Positions 36,123 to 48,893 of a DNA stretch of 64,000 nt are shown here, in pieces. Made by a program: the position numbers and the translations under genes. Source of the stretch: Lycocorax pyrrhopterus obiensis (taxonomy: Eukaryota; Chordata; Aves; Passeriformes; Paradisaeidae); contig JACSVZ010000001.1 of NCBI GenBank assembly GCA_014706295.1, positions 44,364,383-44,428,382 of the forward strand. The letters are read 5' to 3'. How positions within the stretch are numbered: the first letter of the stretch is position 1; every line of letters starts with the position of its first letter. Under the pieces are notes generated by a model that worked only from the letters and a program-made list of their open reading frames with translations, did no database searches and was not told the DNA's origin.

Positions 36123-38189
36123 ACTAGAAATTAATGTCTATTGGCTGCTCAAAGGGGTTATATCCTGTGCACTCTTATGCCTCTATTATATAAAAGAGGA
36201 CTTATTTTATGCAAAACTGACCATCTCTCTCTCCCAGAACTTCCCATGCTGCAGGTACTTCTCTTTTCCTAAACAGGCTGAATTCTTCACACAAACAGAT
36301 CTTGGACTCCCCTTGGGGTCACTTGACTGACCCCATTCTCTAACAGATCATCTTTGGAGTGAGATTGTCTGTGATCTTAGTGTGCTTCATTTGAGCCCTC
36401 TTTTGGAGTCGGTTTTGTTTGCCTTCACATTTTTGAGGTGGTTGGGTCCCTTTCTTGGATTGGTTTGTCCTCCCCTTTAAGATGACTTGGCCACTTCTGA
36501 AATCTGTCTAATTTATTTGATACTGATATTATAAGGAAGAAGATGGACATTCCATTCAAACTTTGGAAAAGAAATTCAATACTGCTTACAAACACTATAG
36601 GAATCAACCTTTAAGCCTTTACTGAAGTCACATATTCCACATTTCTAGGGAATGTTTAGCATTTTTACAGGATATGTCAGATTTAAAGAACCTCAAAAAG
36701 CCTCTTACATAAACAAGCAATGGTCCCATTTCTCTCCTTTTGTTTGTTTTTTTTTTTTTCCAAGTTGGAATTAAGCCTTAAAGGTTACTATATAAAAGAA
36801 AAAAAAACAGTGCATTTTATAACAACAGCACGGGTAGGCTCACAGCTATATTCCTAAAAACTTTCTTGTGCGTGTATCTCGTTATCTCAAAGGAACATTA
36901 AAATGAAGTGATATAGAGAGGAAAATAGCTAGAGAACTGGCATGGGTTTTTGTGTCTGTGTATAGAAAAATAATGTACTCCTGATTTTGTGATATGTGTC
37001 TTTTGAGATAAACCTAATATTAATAAATTATCAGTCAATAATTCCCAACAGCATGATTAGAAATTCAATATGCAATACTAGCGCAGTAGTGATGGAAAGA
37101 TTATATGCATTAAGCTAATGGATAAAATAGCAGAAAATGTTGATTCAGAAGTCCTAAAGGTATTCAGACTTTTATGTATAAGGCTTGCCACAGACTTCTG
37201 TGAAGTTGTTATCATAAAACCATAAAACCCAGTAAAGGGAAAGGTTGAATAATGAGAAAGTAAAGGAGAAATCCATAAGAATAAGAGATTAATTTCTGTA
37301 AGTGAAACAAGCATCTGTACAGTTAGGTAAACATATTTAAGTAAGTCAATTTCTTAATTTTGAAGCTTTTTTTTTTAATAGGCAAGACAGAATGATTTAA
37401 AAAAAAATAATAAATGTTTCTGTAGTTTTTAACTGGAATACTGTGACCTTCTTGGCTAGATGACCTTATAGAAAATTTTCAAATTAATGTTTTAAGTTAT
37501 AAATATTTAAAATAATTAATAATAAAAAATACTGTATTTTTTTCACTGAAATGACTACAGAGTGTCATTGTTTGCCATGAAAAAGATGCTGCATTTTCCT
37601 TTCAGTATTGCCTCTTTCCAATAAAACAAAAAAAATCTTTATTTAACCAGCTGTGCATGGAATTTTTATTAATGGCTAAAGAATGTTAAGGGAATCCAGT
37701 CAGATGTCACTTGAATATGTGTTTGAATTCATTTCAGCTCAAGAAACAGTCTCACAAGGATGCATGTCCTACTCAGCATTATGGAATACAGCTACACGGA
37801 ACAGTGCTGCATTGTTGGCTCAGGGCTTCTTTAAATATATTGTGAGTTTGTCTATTCCAGATTCTGAAATACAGAGCAAGGAGACATATACACCCCTTGC
37901 CAATGGATATCAATATATGGGTGACAGGACTAACTGGAAAAGGTGGTGCATGCTTCCCATGATTCCATGAGCACTATTCGGCTTCTCTACACAACTCTCT
38001 CACTCTTATCCCTACCTAAAGAATATTCCCCACTTTCTGGAACACTGGGTCCTTCGGCTGACATGCTAGCACATCTCAGCTCACTTTTATGAGGATCTCT
38101 ATCCCCTTTACAGGTGTGATGCATATTCTAAGAGTAGTTACTTGATGGTCTCCAACCATTTCACTCTTGTCTTTGGGTGACTCTATCAT

Positions 38190-38796
38190 GTGTATCCCCT
38201 ATTAAGCTCTATGCCCAAAAAGCAATTTTGTGCCTTTTCTGTGCCTTTAAACTGAGCTTGAGAAAAAAAAAACAAACAAACTTTTCAAAGCAGTTTCTCA
38301 AGGCCACAGAGATTACACTCCTCTGCGTTCTCTGGCAGCGGGAGCACAGACGGAGCACCCTGCTTGCTTTCTTCAGCCAGCTGGTTTTTTTCCTTCCCGG
38401 CGTGAGACAGAGAGCTGAACTTTGTTTCCCGGGACTTTGGTTTTTCCCTTTTTCTCTTCTGGACTGTTTCAACGACATCAGAACACATTGGGACAATTTC
38501 CTCCCCGAGGCCTGGGGAGTGGGCCCTGACTGACCCAGCTCCAAGGAAGAGAGAGACCACACCTACAGAAGGACTCTGAAATCTTCCCAGGTTTCTCTCT
38601 ATAGCGAGAGATTTCATTTCATTATTTAGCATCATTATCCTTTTCCTGTGTGTTTGTTAAAATAAATAGTTTTTATCTCTTTCACTTTCCTTCGAGGAAA
38701 AATTTCCTTTTTTCCCGAACTTGGTGGGGGGAAGGGTGGTTGTAACCTGGTTTTCTCTCAGGGGATATATTACTAGATTTTGGCCAAACTGGCACA
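38190..38796 (+). mobile_element. Solo LTR, second family (songbird ERVL-like)
   Basis: I recognise this as a recurrent passerine LTR from the blocks CAAAGCAGTTTCTCAAGGCC, TTCTTCAGCCAGCTGG, TTTCCCGGGACTTTGG, GGACAATTTCCTCCCCGAGG, CTACAGAAGGACTCTGAAAT and TTTTGGCCAAACTGGCACA. An intact poly(A) signal AATAAA is at 38661-38666, followed by a T/G-rich stretch, which fixes the orientation as plus. The 3' end is the CA near 38796. The 5' end is uncertain by roughly 100 bp. Open frames on both strands (116-118 codons) are artefacts of the GC-richer LTR. No internal retroviral sequence is next to it. Confidence 0.8.
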
Positions 38797-41461
38797 ATTC
38801 TATTTTCTCAAGCATTCAAATCATCTGGTGAAATGTTGTCCATTATGCTTGGGTAGTCAACATTAGTGAAACAAGGGCTACCAGGCAGCAGTTTTTCTCA
38901 CTCTAAATTAGACACAACCAATCATCAGGTGAATCATACCCTGAATACCTTTCTCTCCATTTTACTGCAAAGAGCTCATAGAGGAGCCCAAACTTGACCA
39001 TCTAATAAAAAAAGAAAAAGAAGAAAAGGAAAAAAAAAGATTGATGGGTTACTCTCTGGGCTGTACTAGGCCCAGCTCTGATACTGTGCAGATACGTTAT
39101 GGGGACTTGGGCCGCTGAGTGAGTAGTGAGAAAGTCTTCTTCAGGATAAGAGAGTCACAGGTACAGCTGGTGGTGGGTGGGACTGGTGAGAGGGATCATT
39201 AGTACCTCAAGGATTCATGAAAGAAAATACCAGAAGGCAAGTTCTAGAACCCTAAAAGAACAAAGACAGGGGACCAAGAAGGTGGCTTGGTCTTGTCCAG
39301 AACTGATTAGAGATTGCTGGTGTCAGGCCAGGCCTGGCCATCAGCATCCATAACAGTGCTGGGGCACACAAATAGGGTTTTCAAAGTACACTTTTATTTT
39401 TACTGGAGGTAAATTACTGATAGCAAGAATTGACTAAGAAGAGTAATAAAATAGCAAAAGTTAACCTTTAAAAGATAATTGAGACTGTTTTCTTTAGAAG
39501 AACTACTGAACTACTGTTTTAAGTTTAAGTAATTTTGTCGTCTCATTATTAGAAAGCTCTGCATCAGAATGTCAGACTGGTTCTGCTAGTTTTGCCTAAA
39601 GAAGAATTTAATTTAAATTAAATATATTCTCTTCCTTTGGCTATTTTCAACAATTCCACCTCATCTATAGAAATATCTTAAAAACTACCCTGTATGTGCT
39701 AAATTCTCTATTATTTTTTCATCAGTAAATTTAAATTTCATTTATTAATAACTCTGGTATTATTTTAGAAGGTTTTTTTTCTTTGAAATTTTATTTTTCA
39801 AGTGGTAATGGCATAAATCACACTGGTAAATATGCAAATTTTTCCAAATATACATCTATATAGATGCTCATATTGCTTTAAAGGACATTTATTAAAAATT
39901 AGACTAGAGTATTTTTGAATGAGCAGCTTCATTTTTAAAAAAGTGAATTATGTTAGGTTTTAATCTTTTCAGGGCGAGCTGTTTAAAGAATGAAGACATA
40001 TAAAACTGACTTCAAAACAATGGTATTAAACTTCTTCCAGTTACTAATGCATAATAATGACTGCTTTCTCAGACACATCGTCTTAAATAAATCTTTATTT
40101 TATCTATCATGTATGAGATTGGAAAAGCTACATAAAATTATTTTGTGATTGATACTACTCATAAATGGGTTTACTTTTTTTTTTGCTGTTTATCACCTCA
40201 TTTTTCAGAATATTTTCCTTTCTTCTGCATCAATATGCTATCTTTTCCACACCCTTTTCTCTGTTGCAACCTCTACTAATCAAAAGGTACTGATTTACAC
40301 AATTACTGTATCCATCTGGTCAAGCACTTCTACTGGAGGTTCAGACAGCAATTCCTTGGGGCTAAAAAGCCATATAAAGACATACATTATTCATTTTTTC
40401 TTTAATAACTCCCTTTAAATTAAAATTTAAGCACCTTAATGCATACTAGATGGTGCTGAGAATGTTATTCTGTTTATTTAACCAGTAGACTAAATATTTA
40501 GTTCTATGAGAAGGCTTACATTTCACTTTTTTGGTGGATATTCTTCCATTTTCTGTTATGGAAGTTTTAATATTTATTTTGTTCTTTCACTAAAAATGAT
40601 GGTATAAGTTGACATTTCAAATAGTTTACACCAAATTTCACTGCACTCTGAATTTTATAAATGAAAACTTGTTATTAAAGATTTTTTTCAAAAAAAACCA
40701 AGAAATTTAACTGGTTTGCCAGAGTAGAATGAAAGTTATTTCTAAGTTGAAAGTTGTAGTATTTAATGAAATGCATTTTATTCAAGGGAAACTGTTTTTA
40801 AGTTGACACTAATGTGTTATCTTAAATGTAGATCTTTAGGTTTTGTTGGGTTTGTTTAGTTGATTTTTGTTTGTTTTCTCTAGGGAAAAAAATCTGTAAT
40901 CCACAAGTGAAAACCATTTACTTCTACTATATATGTTTCATGTTTTGGACTTGATAGCTTCTGAAAACATTTTCAAACTAACTTCAAGTAACTAGTTTTA
41001 CAATTGTTTTACAAGTTTTTGCCTAACCAATAGATTAAATTTCACCTAAAATTTCTTCTAATAGTGTTATATTGCTGTCTGTCACAGATAGAATTAGGGA
41101 CAAAGCAGTCTTAATAAGAGCAGCACACCACCTAGTGATGTAAAATTTAATATTTTTCTCTCAAAGTTGGATGGACATTGTGGCTGGACAGCAACTTCTG
41201 TTCCTCAAAACCCACATACATGCATACACACATTGTCTGCACAAAACACGTTCACATCAGCCAAGGCCTCTGGTCCACTGGTACTGTGGTCTCCATGGAA
41301 CAGGATGCTGACTGCAGCTGGTCAAAATGTGCTCCCTGGCCTTTACATAGCTAAGTTCTTCCTTGGACTCAGCCTTCAGCATAGTGCTGGACATTCATGG
41401 ATGTGTCTCCCAACAAGACACTATAGTTTTTATTTTTTAACACTTTCTGACAGATACAGTC
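38797..41461. other. Non-coding DNA, first part GC-richer
   Basis: 38.99-39.38 kb starts with an A/G-rich tract (about 39008-39042) and continues with GC-richer sequence containing CAGGCCAGGCCTGGCC; it has the look of an unnamed element but I cannot classify it. The rest is AT-rich, with an exact 18-bp palindrome at 39606-39623. The 41.17-41.46 kb open frame shows no domain. Confidence 0.5.
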
Positions 41462-42441
41462 TGATTTTTAAAGTTATTAGAAATGCCTCTGCCCAAATTG
41501 AGGTGCAAAAGAGACCATATGCCAAAGTCAATAGTATGGATTTTATTTAATAGCAAATATGAGAGAGAGAGAGAGAGAGAGGAAGAGAAAGAAATAGAAA
41601 AGAGGTGGGGGTACAGAAAGAGAGTGAAGGAGACAGATTAAAGAAAATACCACTACTCCATGGATCCCACTGGAGTCCCAATGATCCTCTCCAGCTGGTC
41701 TTCTTGGTGGTGAGGGTCCCCCAACAAAACCTTGAAATCAATTGATTAATATATGTTCAGGCCAGGTGGCAATGCCCAGGCACATCCCCTGGGGCAGGGG
41801 GCCAGTTTGACAGTCTCTTGCAGCAGACTCTGGATCAATTTCATGACTCTGCATCACGTGCAGTCCCATAGTACAAGTCCTCAGGAATGAGTCTGGGGAG
41901 CACTTTGGGGGTCTTTGATGGATTATGACTCCTCCTCATATGCCTCTCACATGAATGTCCCATGGATGTGGCCTTCCCGGGGGTGGGGGTTCCATAGCTG
42001 GACTGGGTTGTGTAAGGGAGAATGGGTGTTCAGTGCCTCTGACCATAGGTTACACCACACACCCAAAACCTCTTCCTTCCCCCCTCCACTGGGGTGGGAA
42101 TCTGTGTAAATGTTCCCTCAGCAAATGGGTCTGTGGGCTGTGGCCTGAACCCAGCCAGAGATGATTCTCAGCACAGCTGCTGGGTTTGGCTTCGTTGTGG
42201 ATGCATTCTTCTCCCCCACCCTTGTTTGTTTCTTCTTAGACCTGCGATGATTGAGCAAGAGTGTCTTATCTTGAATTCCCTTAGGTGGCTTAACTCACAG
42301 TCCAAAGTTCCTCTTAGGAGGCATCTTCAGGGAGGGAAGGGCTTCAGTGGCTGTATCTTCTTCATACGGTTTTGCCATAACGGTCAAAACCTAGTCACAG
42401 AAAAGTTCAAGCTATGAACCATAACATTTTAGTCTCTGACA
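41462..42441 (-). mobile_element. Solo LTR, third family (ERV1-like guess)
   Basis: Read on the minus strand the element starts TGTCAGAGACTAAAATG at 42441 and ends near 41462. It has promoter-like order: a TATA-type ATATATTAA (plus strand 41744-41755), about 200 bp of transcribed-region sequence with a CT-rich tract, then AATAAA (plus strand TTTATT, 41542-41547). The sequence after the poly(A) signal, GACTTTGGCATATGGTCTC, matches the element at 63.8 kb, which confirms a dispersed family. No primer-binding site follows, so it is a solo LTR. The retroviral class is a guess. Confidence 0.75.
41561..41581. repeat. (GA)n microsatellite inside the LTR
   Basis: Ten GA units lie just 5' (in element sense, CT) of the poly(A) signal. 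The related copy at 63.8 kb also has a CT-rich tract at this place, so the microsatellite grew from LTR sequence. Confidence 0.9.
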
Positions 42442-45104
42442 AATATTCAGCATAAATGGACAATGGCCTTTTTAGATCTGTAACCCCAAGCCAATGTCTC
42501 TTATTTTCTTGATGTCTAAAGCCAATTAGTAGTCGAAAGTCTAAAGTGCATTATCACCTTTTTACTTTCCTGCCCTCAGTGGGTTAGAAGGAAATACATT
42601 TAGAGCTTCTCTCTCATTTTTTCTTTCCCAGATTCTTTAAATTTTGTGCCTGCTTTGTTTTCTCCTAATTCTAATCTCCCAGAAGGAATAATCAGTAAGT
42701 AATGCGTATTTTGAACCAAAACCACTACACTTAATTAGTGTTTCTGCCCGGTTACTGAACTGAACCCACTACACATACCTGAATCATTAGAGTTCAGTAG
42801 ATGAAGTCTGGAGCCTTTGGAAACCCTCCCTCCTAAACAAATTACCTGGTTTTGTTTGTTAGCAAATGTCAGAATCATTTAATGAGTTAGAGCTGGACAG
42901 ATGGACTAAAGATCTCATTTGTTTGAGCATGCTTTTAGGTAAGCTCCACCATATGACAATTTTTAAATATAACCAAACACAAAAAATGTTGTCTAATATT
43001 TATGACCTATTTTTCATACCTTTTTATATCAGCAGCTGTGTTCAATGTGTTAACATTTGCTGGTATAGATTAATGTAATTTTTGTAATTTTGCTAAGTAA
43101 TAAATATCTTTTAGTGCGTAATTAGCATTTCACAAAGAATGAAATTCACTTCACTGGATTAGATTATTAAGTACATTACTTACTTGAGTTCCAGTAAGCT
43201 ACCAGTGTACATTATTTTAGGCAGAATAAGCAACCAGCAGGAATATTTATTTGTACCCAAAAGTAAAAATTACAATTCTCCTTTTTCATTTTTTATATGA
43301 TTAGGTAGCTCTGTTTTCAATTTGATCTTCAAAGCAGCCTCATAAATGAGGTCATGTTTTGTTCTTTATTTCAAAACACCATTCTTAAAAAAAAAAAAAG
43401 CAACTATGTTTAAAATATTTCTTAGCAGTTCAGGAGCAATTTAATGCAGTATTTTTAGTTCTGTTTTTGTAGGTGCCAAGATATGTGTCACTTATTGTTG
43501 TTCCCAATATTCCCACATAAATTTATTTTCATCAGATTCTGCCTTACTTGGCTTTTTTTTTTTTATTTTTATTTTTCTTTCTCACATCTTTACTTGTTTT
43601 GGAAGTAAATCAAAAGAAAAATCCACTCACAAAATACAGCAAGACACAATGGACCTCTAGTCCATGTTTACAAAGTAATATCCTAATATTCATACTGTGT
43701 TAAATTACTTCTCATTCTTCTACCTGTTAATTTTAGCAATATTCACAAAAGATTTTGACACAGGAGAAAGTAATGAATATTGAGTTTTGTGTTAGTTAAT
43801 ATATGCTAACATTGCAGAAGGCATTTATTTTTATATTTTATAAAATGGAAGGCATCTGTTGTTTCAGATTGTTATTTATTTGAAGTTTTAATATAACTTT
43901 CATATAGATTGACTGTTTCTCATTTATCTTGCACAATTTCTTACTTCATCTTCCTCAAATGACTGTGGTAATTTGTCTTCAAGGCAATTTCTGTTACAAT
44001 CCCATGTTCCTTCTTCTTGTTTTTCCCTTTTCTTTTGCTCTTTTCTTTTTCCTGATTGGTATGCTTCATAATTCTTCCAGTTAATATGTACCTTCTATTT
44101 TGGATTGGAATGTCAAAACTTGAAAGAACTCTATTCTAAATAGAAGCTACAGCAGATGCTCATGTAGTACAGAAGCCCCTGAAGTTCCAGTTAAAAAATC
44201 TATGAAAAAACCTATTTGTTACCTATATTTTATATTCTATTGAACTGAAGAATAGCTAGTACAGTAAAACAATAATCCTGGAAGCCTAAATTTTGTAATT
44301 TCTAGGAATTAATACGCATTTTCTATAAGCTAGACAAATTCTTTAAAGCTGAACTGCTGTGAGTCTGTTTCCATTACTTACCTGAAAGGGTATATTTAAT
44401 TTTAACAGGAGAAAACTCTCCACACATAAATAGAAAGTAATACTAAAATTTAATACAGCTTTTACTGGTAAAACCCACCTTACAATTACTCTTTTTCATT
44501 ATGATGCATTGTTATTGCTATCACTTTTAGCCTTGTTCTTCCTATTCTTCCTGATATTCTTATCCTTTCTTGAAAGAAAGATAGTCTCTCAATTTGGGGC
44601 CAACCTCTGCTATTCAAAAATTCACCTTCTTGTTTTCTTCCGCGTAAGAATTAAGTGCTTTGGGACATATTTAATAAAGGGGAAAACCAAAAACAGACAG
44701 TGCTGACTCTGTGCCAGTTCAACATATTACTCAGTCATTACAGCTCTCTTAAATCTTACTTAAATACTTTGACAAACTGAACAAATTTTATGACACATTC
44801 CTTGCCTTCTGCTGTGAGTCATGTACAGTCTTTCTTCTTGATGCTCTTCCATTTGGTATTTGGTGACCTGAATGTAGAACAGTGTTACACCATGGAGATG
44901 AGGTCATTAAGACAGTAACTTATTTTGATTCCTCTTCATACTTGATTCAGAACAGGAACCTAAATTCGGTTCCTGTAATTTTTTAAGAGAAAACTGACAG
45001 CAAGTAGTGATTTAATTTCATACTGTGTGTGTAACCAACAAAATTCAAATTGAGAAAGGTTAATTCATGAGGAATAAAGCATGGATAGAACATATATGGA
45101 GGAG
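42442..45104. other. Unique AT-rich non-coding DNA
   Basis: No gene or named repeat. It contains short poly(A) and poly(T) runs (about 43388-43400 and 43553-43564) and AT-rich open frames without domains. Confidence 0.6.
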
Positions 45105-46217
45105 TCCACCATTGTTTACTGTAGTAAGGCTTATCCTTAGTGAAGCGTTTGACATTGTTCCTATAACATCTTCATAGGTAATCCGGAAAAACACAGGTTA
45201 GATAAATGCATGGTGAGGTAGATTGAAAAATGACTCAATGGCCTTGGTCCAGAGGGTTGTGATCAGTGGTAGAGTCCAGCTGGAGGCAAGTCACCAATTC
45301 TGTACTCTGTGGTCAGTGCTAGGACCAATGCTGTTTCACATCTCATTTATGGCCTGTATGCCAAGACAGAGTGCATGCCGAGAAACTTTTTACGATATGA
45401 AACTAGGAGTAGGAGCTAACGCACTAGAGAGTTGTGCTGTCATCAGAGGGACCACAACAGTCTGCAGAATTAAACTGAGGAGAATGTCCTGAGGTTCAAC
45501 TAAAAGAAAGGCAAAAATAAGCACCTTGAGAGAAATTACTCCAGGCACTTGTACATGCTAAGGACTGACTGGGGGTGAATGGCTGGAAAGCAGCTCTGCT
45601 GAGGAAGATCTTGGATCCCTGTTCAACAGCAACCTGACAATGGGCCAATAATGCTCCCTTGTGTCAAAAAAGACCAACAGAATCCTGAGCTATATTAGGC
45701 AGAGCGTTTCCAGTGACTCAAGGGAAGTGATCCTTCCCCTCTGCTCAGCACGGGCGAGGTCACAGCTAGAGCGCTGTGTCCAGTTAGGGATGCTCCAGCA
45801 CAAGAAAGATACAGATATACTGGAAAAATCCAGAAGTAGTCCATAAAGATGGTTAAGAGATTGGAACATCATGGATAGCTTCACCCAGCTTGGACACAGA
45901 AAGGGTTGGCAGACAGAGAGCTCTTTCTCAGTTCTGTGGGTGGTGGAGCGGTTTGTCTGGTTAATTCCAGACATAATAAACAACGCATATTCTACCTAGT
46001 TATGGAAACCCCTCCAGAGGTCAACATACAACTTCAAGGGACAAGTGGAATTGAGCAACTTGAGATAGAGTAACAATAGGTCTGTGATGCCCTTTGCCGT
46101 GAGATTAACCAGTCAACGAAACAGCTTGTCCACAAAGGCTGTGGAACCCCATCCTTGGTGAAATTCAAGAAGGGAGGGTTGGACCAGATGGCCTTTCAAT
46201 CTTAACTATTCTGTGGA
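45105..46217 (+). repeat. Longest CR1 LINE copy: ORF2 C-terminus plus 3' UTR
   Basis: About 1.1 kb of CR1. It opens inside the reverse transcriptase with TTTGACATTGTTCCTATAAC and a decayed frame reading V-V-I-S-G-R-V-Q-L-E-A-S-H-Q, then S-V-L-G-P-M-L-F-H-I, the conserved region just before the catalytic motif of CR1 reverse transcriptases. It then passes the ORF2 tail (AGACCAACAGAATCCTGAGC, GAGCGCTGTGTCCAG) and the 3' UTR (GGACCAGATGGCCTTTCAAT), ending at ACTATTCTGTGG, one degenerate ATTCTRTG octamer. Multiple stops and small deletions make it non-functional. Several short open frames within (45223-45492, 45661-45846) are remnants or shadows of ORF2. Confidence 0.9.
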
Positions 46218-48349
46218 CTTTCATATGAGGAAAGGCTGAGGTAGTTGAGATGTAATAGTAGCTTTCTAAATAATTTCTCTCTTTGTTATTAACTAGTCGT
46301 TTAACAAGTCTTCATATTCAAGATTTGCATATTCAAAATTAAAAAATGTTAATATTCAAAAGATTTGTTTTGTTTTATTTTGTTTTAAATTCCAAAGACG
46401 AGCATTCGGTTACAAAAAAATAAAACAAAAGAAAACCCCAAACAAACAAGTTTGCAAATATCTGGTTTGTTCTATTTCTGAGACATAAACCATACTTTCA
46501 GTGTCCTAAGAGGTATTCATTACCCTACGCTTAAAACAGCAGAAATAGATATTTGACGTAAAACTCAAAACTTCCAATTCTTAGGTTTTCTAACTATGTA
46601 ATCCCCTTATTCTAGTCTTATCCTTTCCTGCATAAAAAATAAATAATTCCTGTCAGAAGAAAAGGGTTCAAACTTTCTTTATACATCTCTTAGACATAAT
46701 TTTCAATAATTTCCTACATCTTGCCGCTTCTAAATTTGGTAAAAATACATTTGTCTACAATCATACTTTCTACACCTCAAAAACTAAAACTAACATTTCA
46801 GCTGAAAGTTTAACATCCTTCTGTTTTGCATATGATAGTCTTTAAGATATACTTAATAATGAAATTTGACTTTTGTGTAATAGAATCACACTTGGCTTGG
46901 TTCAGTTTATCACTCATTATAGTTTTTGAGCACTTTCTCCAGTTGGTTATTTCTCATTTCCCAGTTGTGATTTTGGTATTTCTTGATTGAACACAGAACG
47001 TTGCCCATGCCTTTACTGGATTTAATTGATTGATTAGTGAGTATCGATCAATAATAATTTTTGGCAATTATAGGTTTTAAATCATCCTTCCAATTTAATC
47101 AATATAATTTAAATTCTAGTTTTGTCCTCAGAAATTGCAACCGTTTCCAACTCTGAGAGCAAAGAGATTTTCTATGTACCCTTTTTATTGTATCATCTAA
47201 ATAATTCAAACAATTATTTAATTGAACCTGCTAAATGTACTGTACTCCATGTGGAATGTTCTGCTAGTTTTCCTCTGAGACACTGTTAACTTCTCTTCAA
47301 AGTACACGCTTTAAGTGAGCTGTACAGTCATCTTAGTGCTGAGCCACCTTATTTTCTAAATCTAATTATGAAGATGCCATGAAAAACAAAATGTCAACCA
47401 AACTAAGTAAGTTACATTTTTCTTTTTCCTCCCAACACCTAACCAGAAATTTTGTTGAACCAAGACTTAAAATTGTTTGGCTTGATTTGTTTTTGACAAA
47501 TATATCAGTATAAGTATTACTATAACACTAAACCAGCCCAATCTAGTCTCAAGATTTTACAGTGAAAATGGCCCTGGAAGCAGGAAACAGATGCATGATC
47601 TCTGCTTTATGATATTTATGAGTTAAATATAGTACAGAAGATAACGGACGCACTCAGACAGACCTGAGACTATTCAGAAATAATAAGACAATATTGGTCA
47701 GTGAGAGAATGATCTGTGTGCCATAGTAGTCTAAACATAATTTTTTTTTCTGGTTATGGATATATATTAATTTTTATAATACATATTCTTACTTTTATTC
47801 CAAAATATCTGCATATATTTTTTAGTCTTTCTTTTTTAACTTAAACATACTCCCAGATCTTTGCAGCCCAAAAATCTGCTGCCAGAATTATTTATCTTCT
47901 CTGTCATTCTGCCCACCTCCTTCCCCATACCATTTGAAACATGTCAGTAATTTCCCATTATGCTCCAAGTCAAATTCATACCAGTTACATGATTAGCTTA
48001 CTCCACATTTCTTAACACCTTGTCTTTACTTCCCACAATGCTACTCGAAGGATGGCAGCCTTTTTTGCATCTCTACGTTTCTATAACAAATGTTACTTGA
48101 CAGGATCTAGATTTCTAAATATATATGGAAAAAAACGTCAAAAAGTTAAGTACTTGTCTTCAGAAGAATGATCCAAACTGCCTATTTTTTTATATATTTA
48201 GTGGTAAACGGCAGCAGCTCCTTTGTGCCTCCAAAGGATATTATTTAGACTTCTGCTTTCCTTGCATTTTTCTGAAATACTGCTCACCAATATGGGGAGA
48301 ATTTTGAATGACTGAAATTATTTTCTAGTGATTGAATATAAATAGTTTT
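46218..48349. other. Unique AT-rich non-coding DNA
   Basis: No gene or named repeat recognised. An A/C-rich tract with AACAAACAAG is near 46425-46450. Confidence 0.6.
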
Positions 48350-48893
48350 TGTGGTTTAACCCTAATAGAAAGCTAAGCATCACAGAGCACCTCATTCATT
48401 CCCCCGTGATGGGATGAAGGAGAGACTCAGAAGAGTAAAAGTGAGAAAAGAAGAGGCTTAAGATAAAGACAGTTTAATAGGTAATGCAAAATCTGCCCAC
48501 ATGAGCAAAGCAAAGCAAGGAATTCATTCATCACTTCCCAGGCAGGCAGGCGTTCAGCCATCTCCAGGAAACCTTATTGTTCCAAACATCCCCTTCTTCC
48601 CTCTTCTTTCACCAGCTTTTATTGCTGAGCATGATGTCATATGGCATGGAATACCCCTTTGGTCAGGTGCGGTCATCTGTCCCATCTGTGTCCTCTCCCA
48701 GCTTCGTGTGCACCACCAGCTTCCTTGCTGGTGGGGTGTCGTAAGAAGCAGAAAAGGCCTTGAAACTGAGCACTGCTTAGCAATAAATAAAGTATGAATG
48801 TGTTATCAACACTCTTTTGGTCACCAATCCAAAGCACAGCGAACACAAAAGCTTCTATGAAGAAAATTAACTCTATCACAGCCAAAACCAGTA
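48350..48893 (-). mobile_element. Solo LTR, fourth family, promoter elements visible
   Basis: On the minus strand the LTR begins at 48893 with (T/C)ACTGGTTTTGGCTGTGATAG and ends at 48350 with GGTTAAACCACA. It matches a widespread avian LTR I know, recognised by GTTAATTTTCTTCATAG, GAAGCAGAAAAGGCCTTG (plus strand), TCCTGGAGATGGCTGAACGC and CTATTAAACTGTCTTTATCT. In element sense the order is a CRE-like TGACATCA (plus strand 48632-48639), a TATA-like AATAAAAG (about 48616-48624) and an ATTAAA poly(A) signal (plus strand TTTAAT, 48473-48478). The terminal CA/TG at the 48893 side is mutated and no target duplication is obvious. It is a solo LTR. Confidence 0.88.
48632..48639 (-). promoter_or_regulatory. 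CRE-like site and adjacent TATA-like box of the LTR
   Basis: TGATGTCA (plus strand), about 10 bases from AATAAAAG on the minus strand, is in the arrangement of a retroviral core promoter. My memory of the family consensus is TGACGTCA, so the CpG appears lost, which would weaken CREB/ATF binding. Confidence 0.5.

Larger units (their letters stand above)
35197..38189. other. AT-rich non-coding DNA, partly coding-like
   Basis: A purine-rich tract lies at about 35419-35462. A pair of in-frame open stretches separated by one TGA is at 35685-36083 (separate entry). A (TTAA)n patch flanked by three TTCTGTAGAAA-type words is at 36069-36122. The 37.68-37.97 kb open frame (95 codons) has no domain I recognise. 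No exon is supported. Confidence 0.45.

Noticed and set aside
38177..38635. Open frames of 116-118 codons on both strands
   Set aside because: All fall inside the LTR at 38.19-38.80 kb, overlap one another in several frames and lack any domain.
42094..42417. 107-codon plus-strand frame in a GC-rich segment
   Set aside because: It is antisense to the minus-strand LTR at 41.46-42.44 kb.
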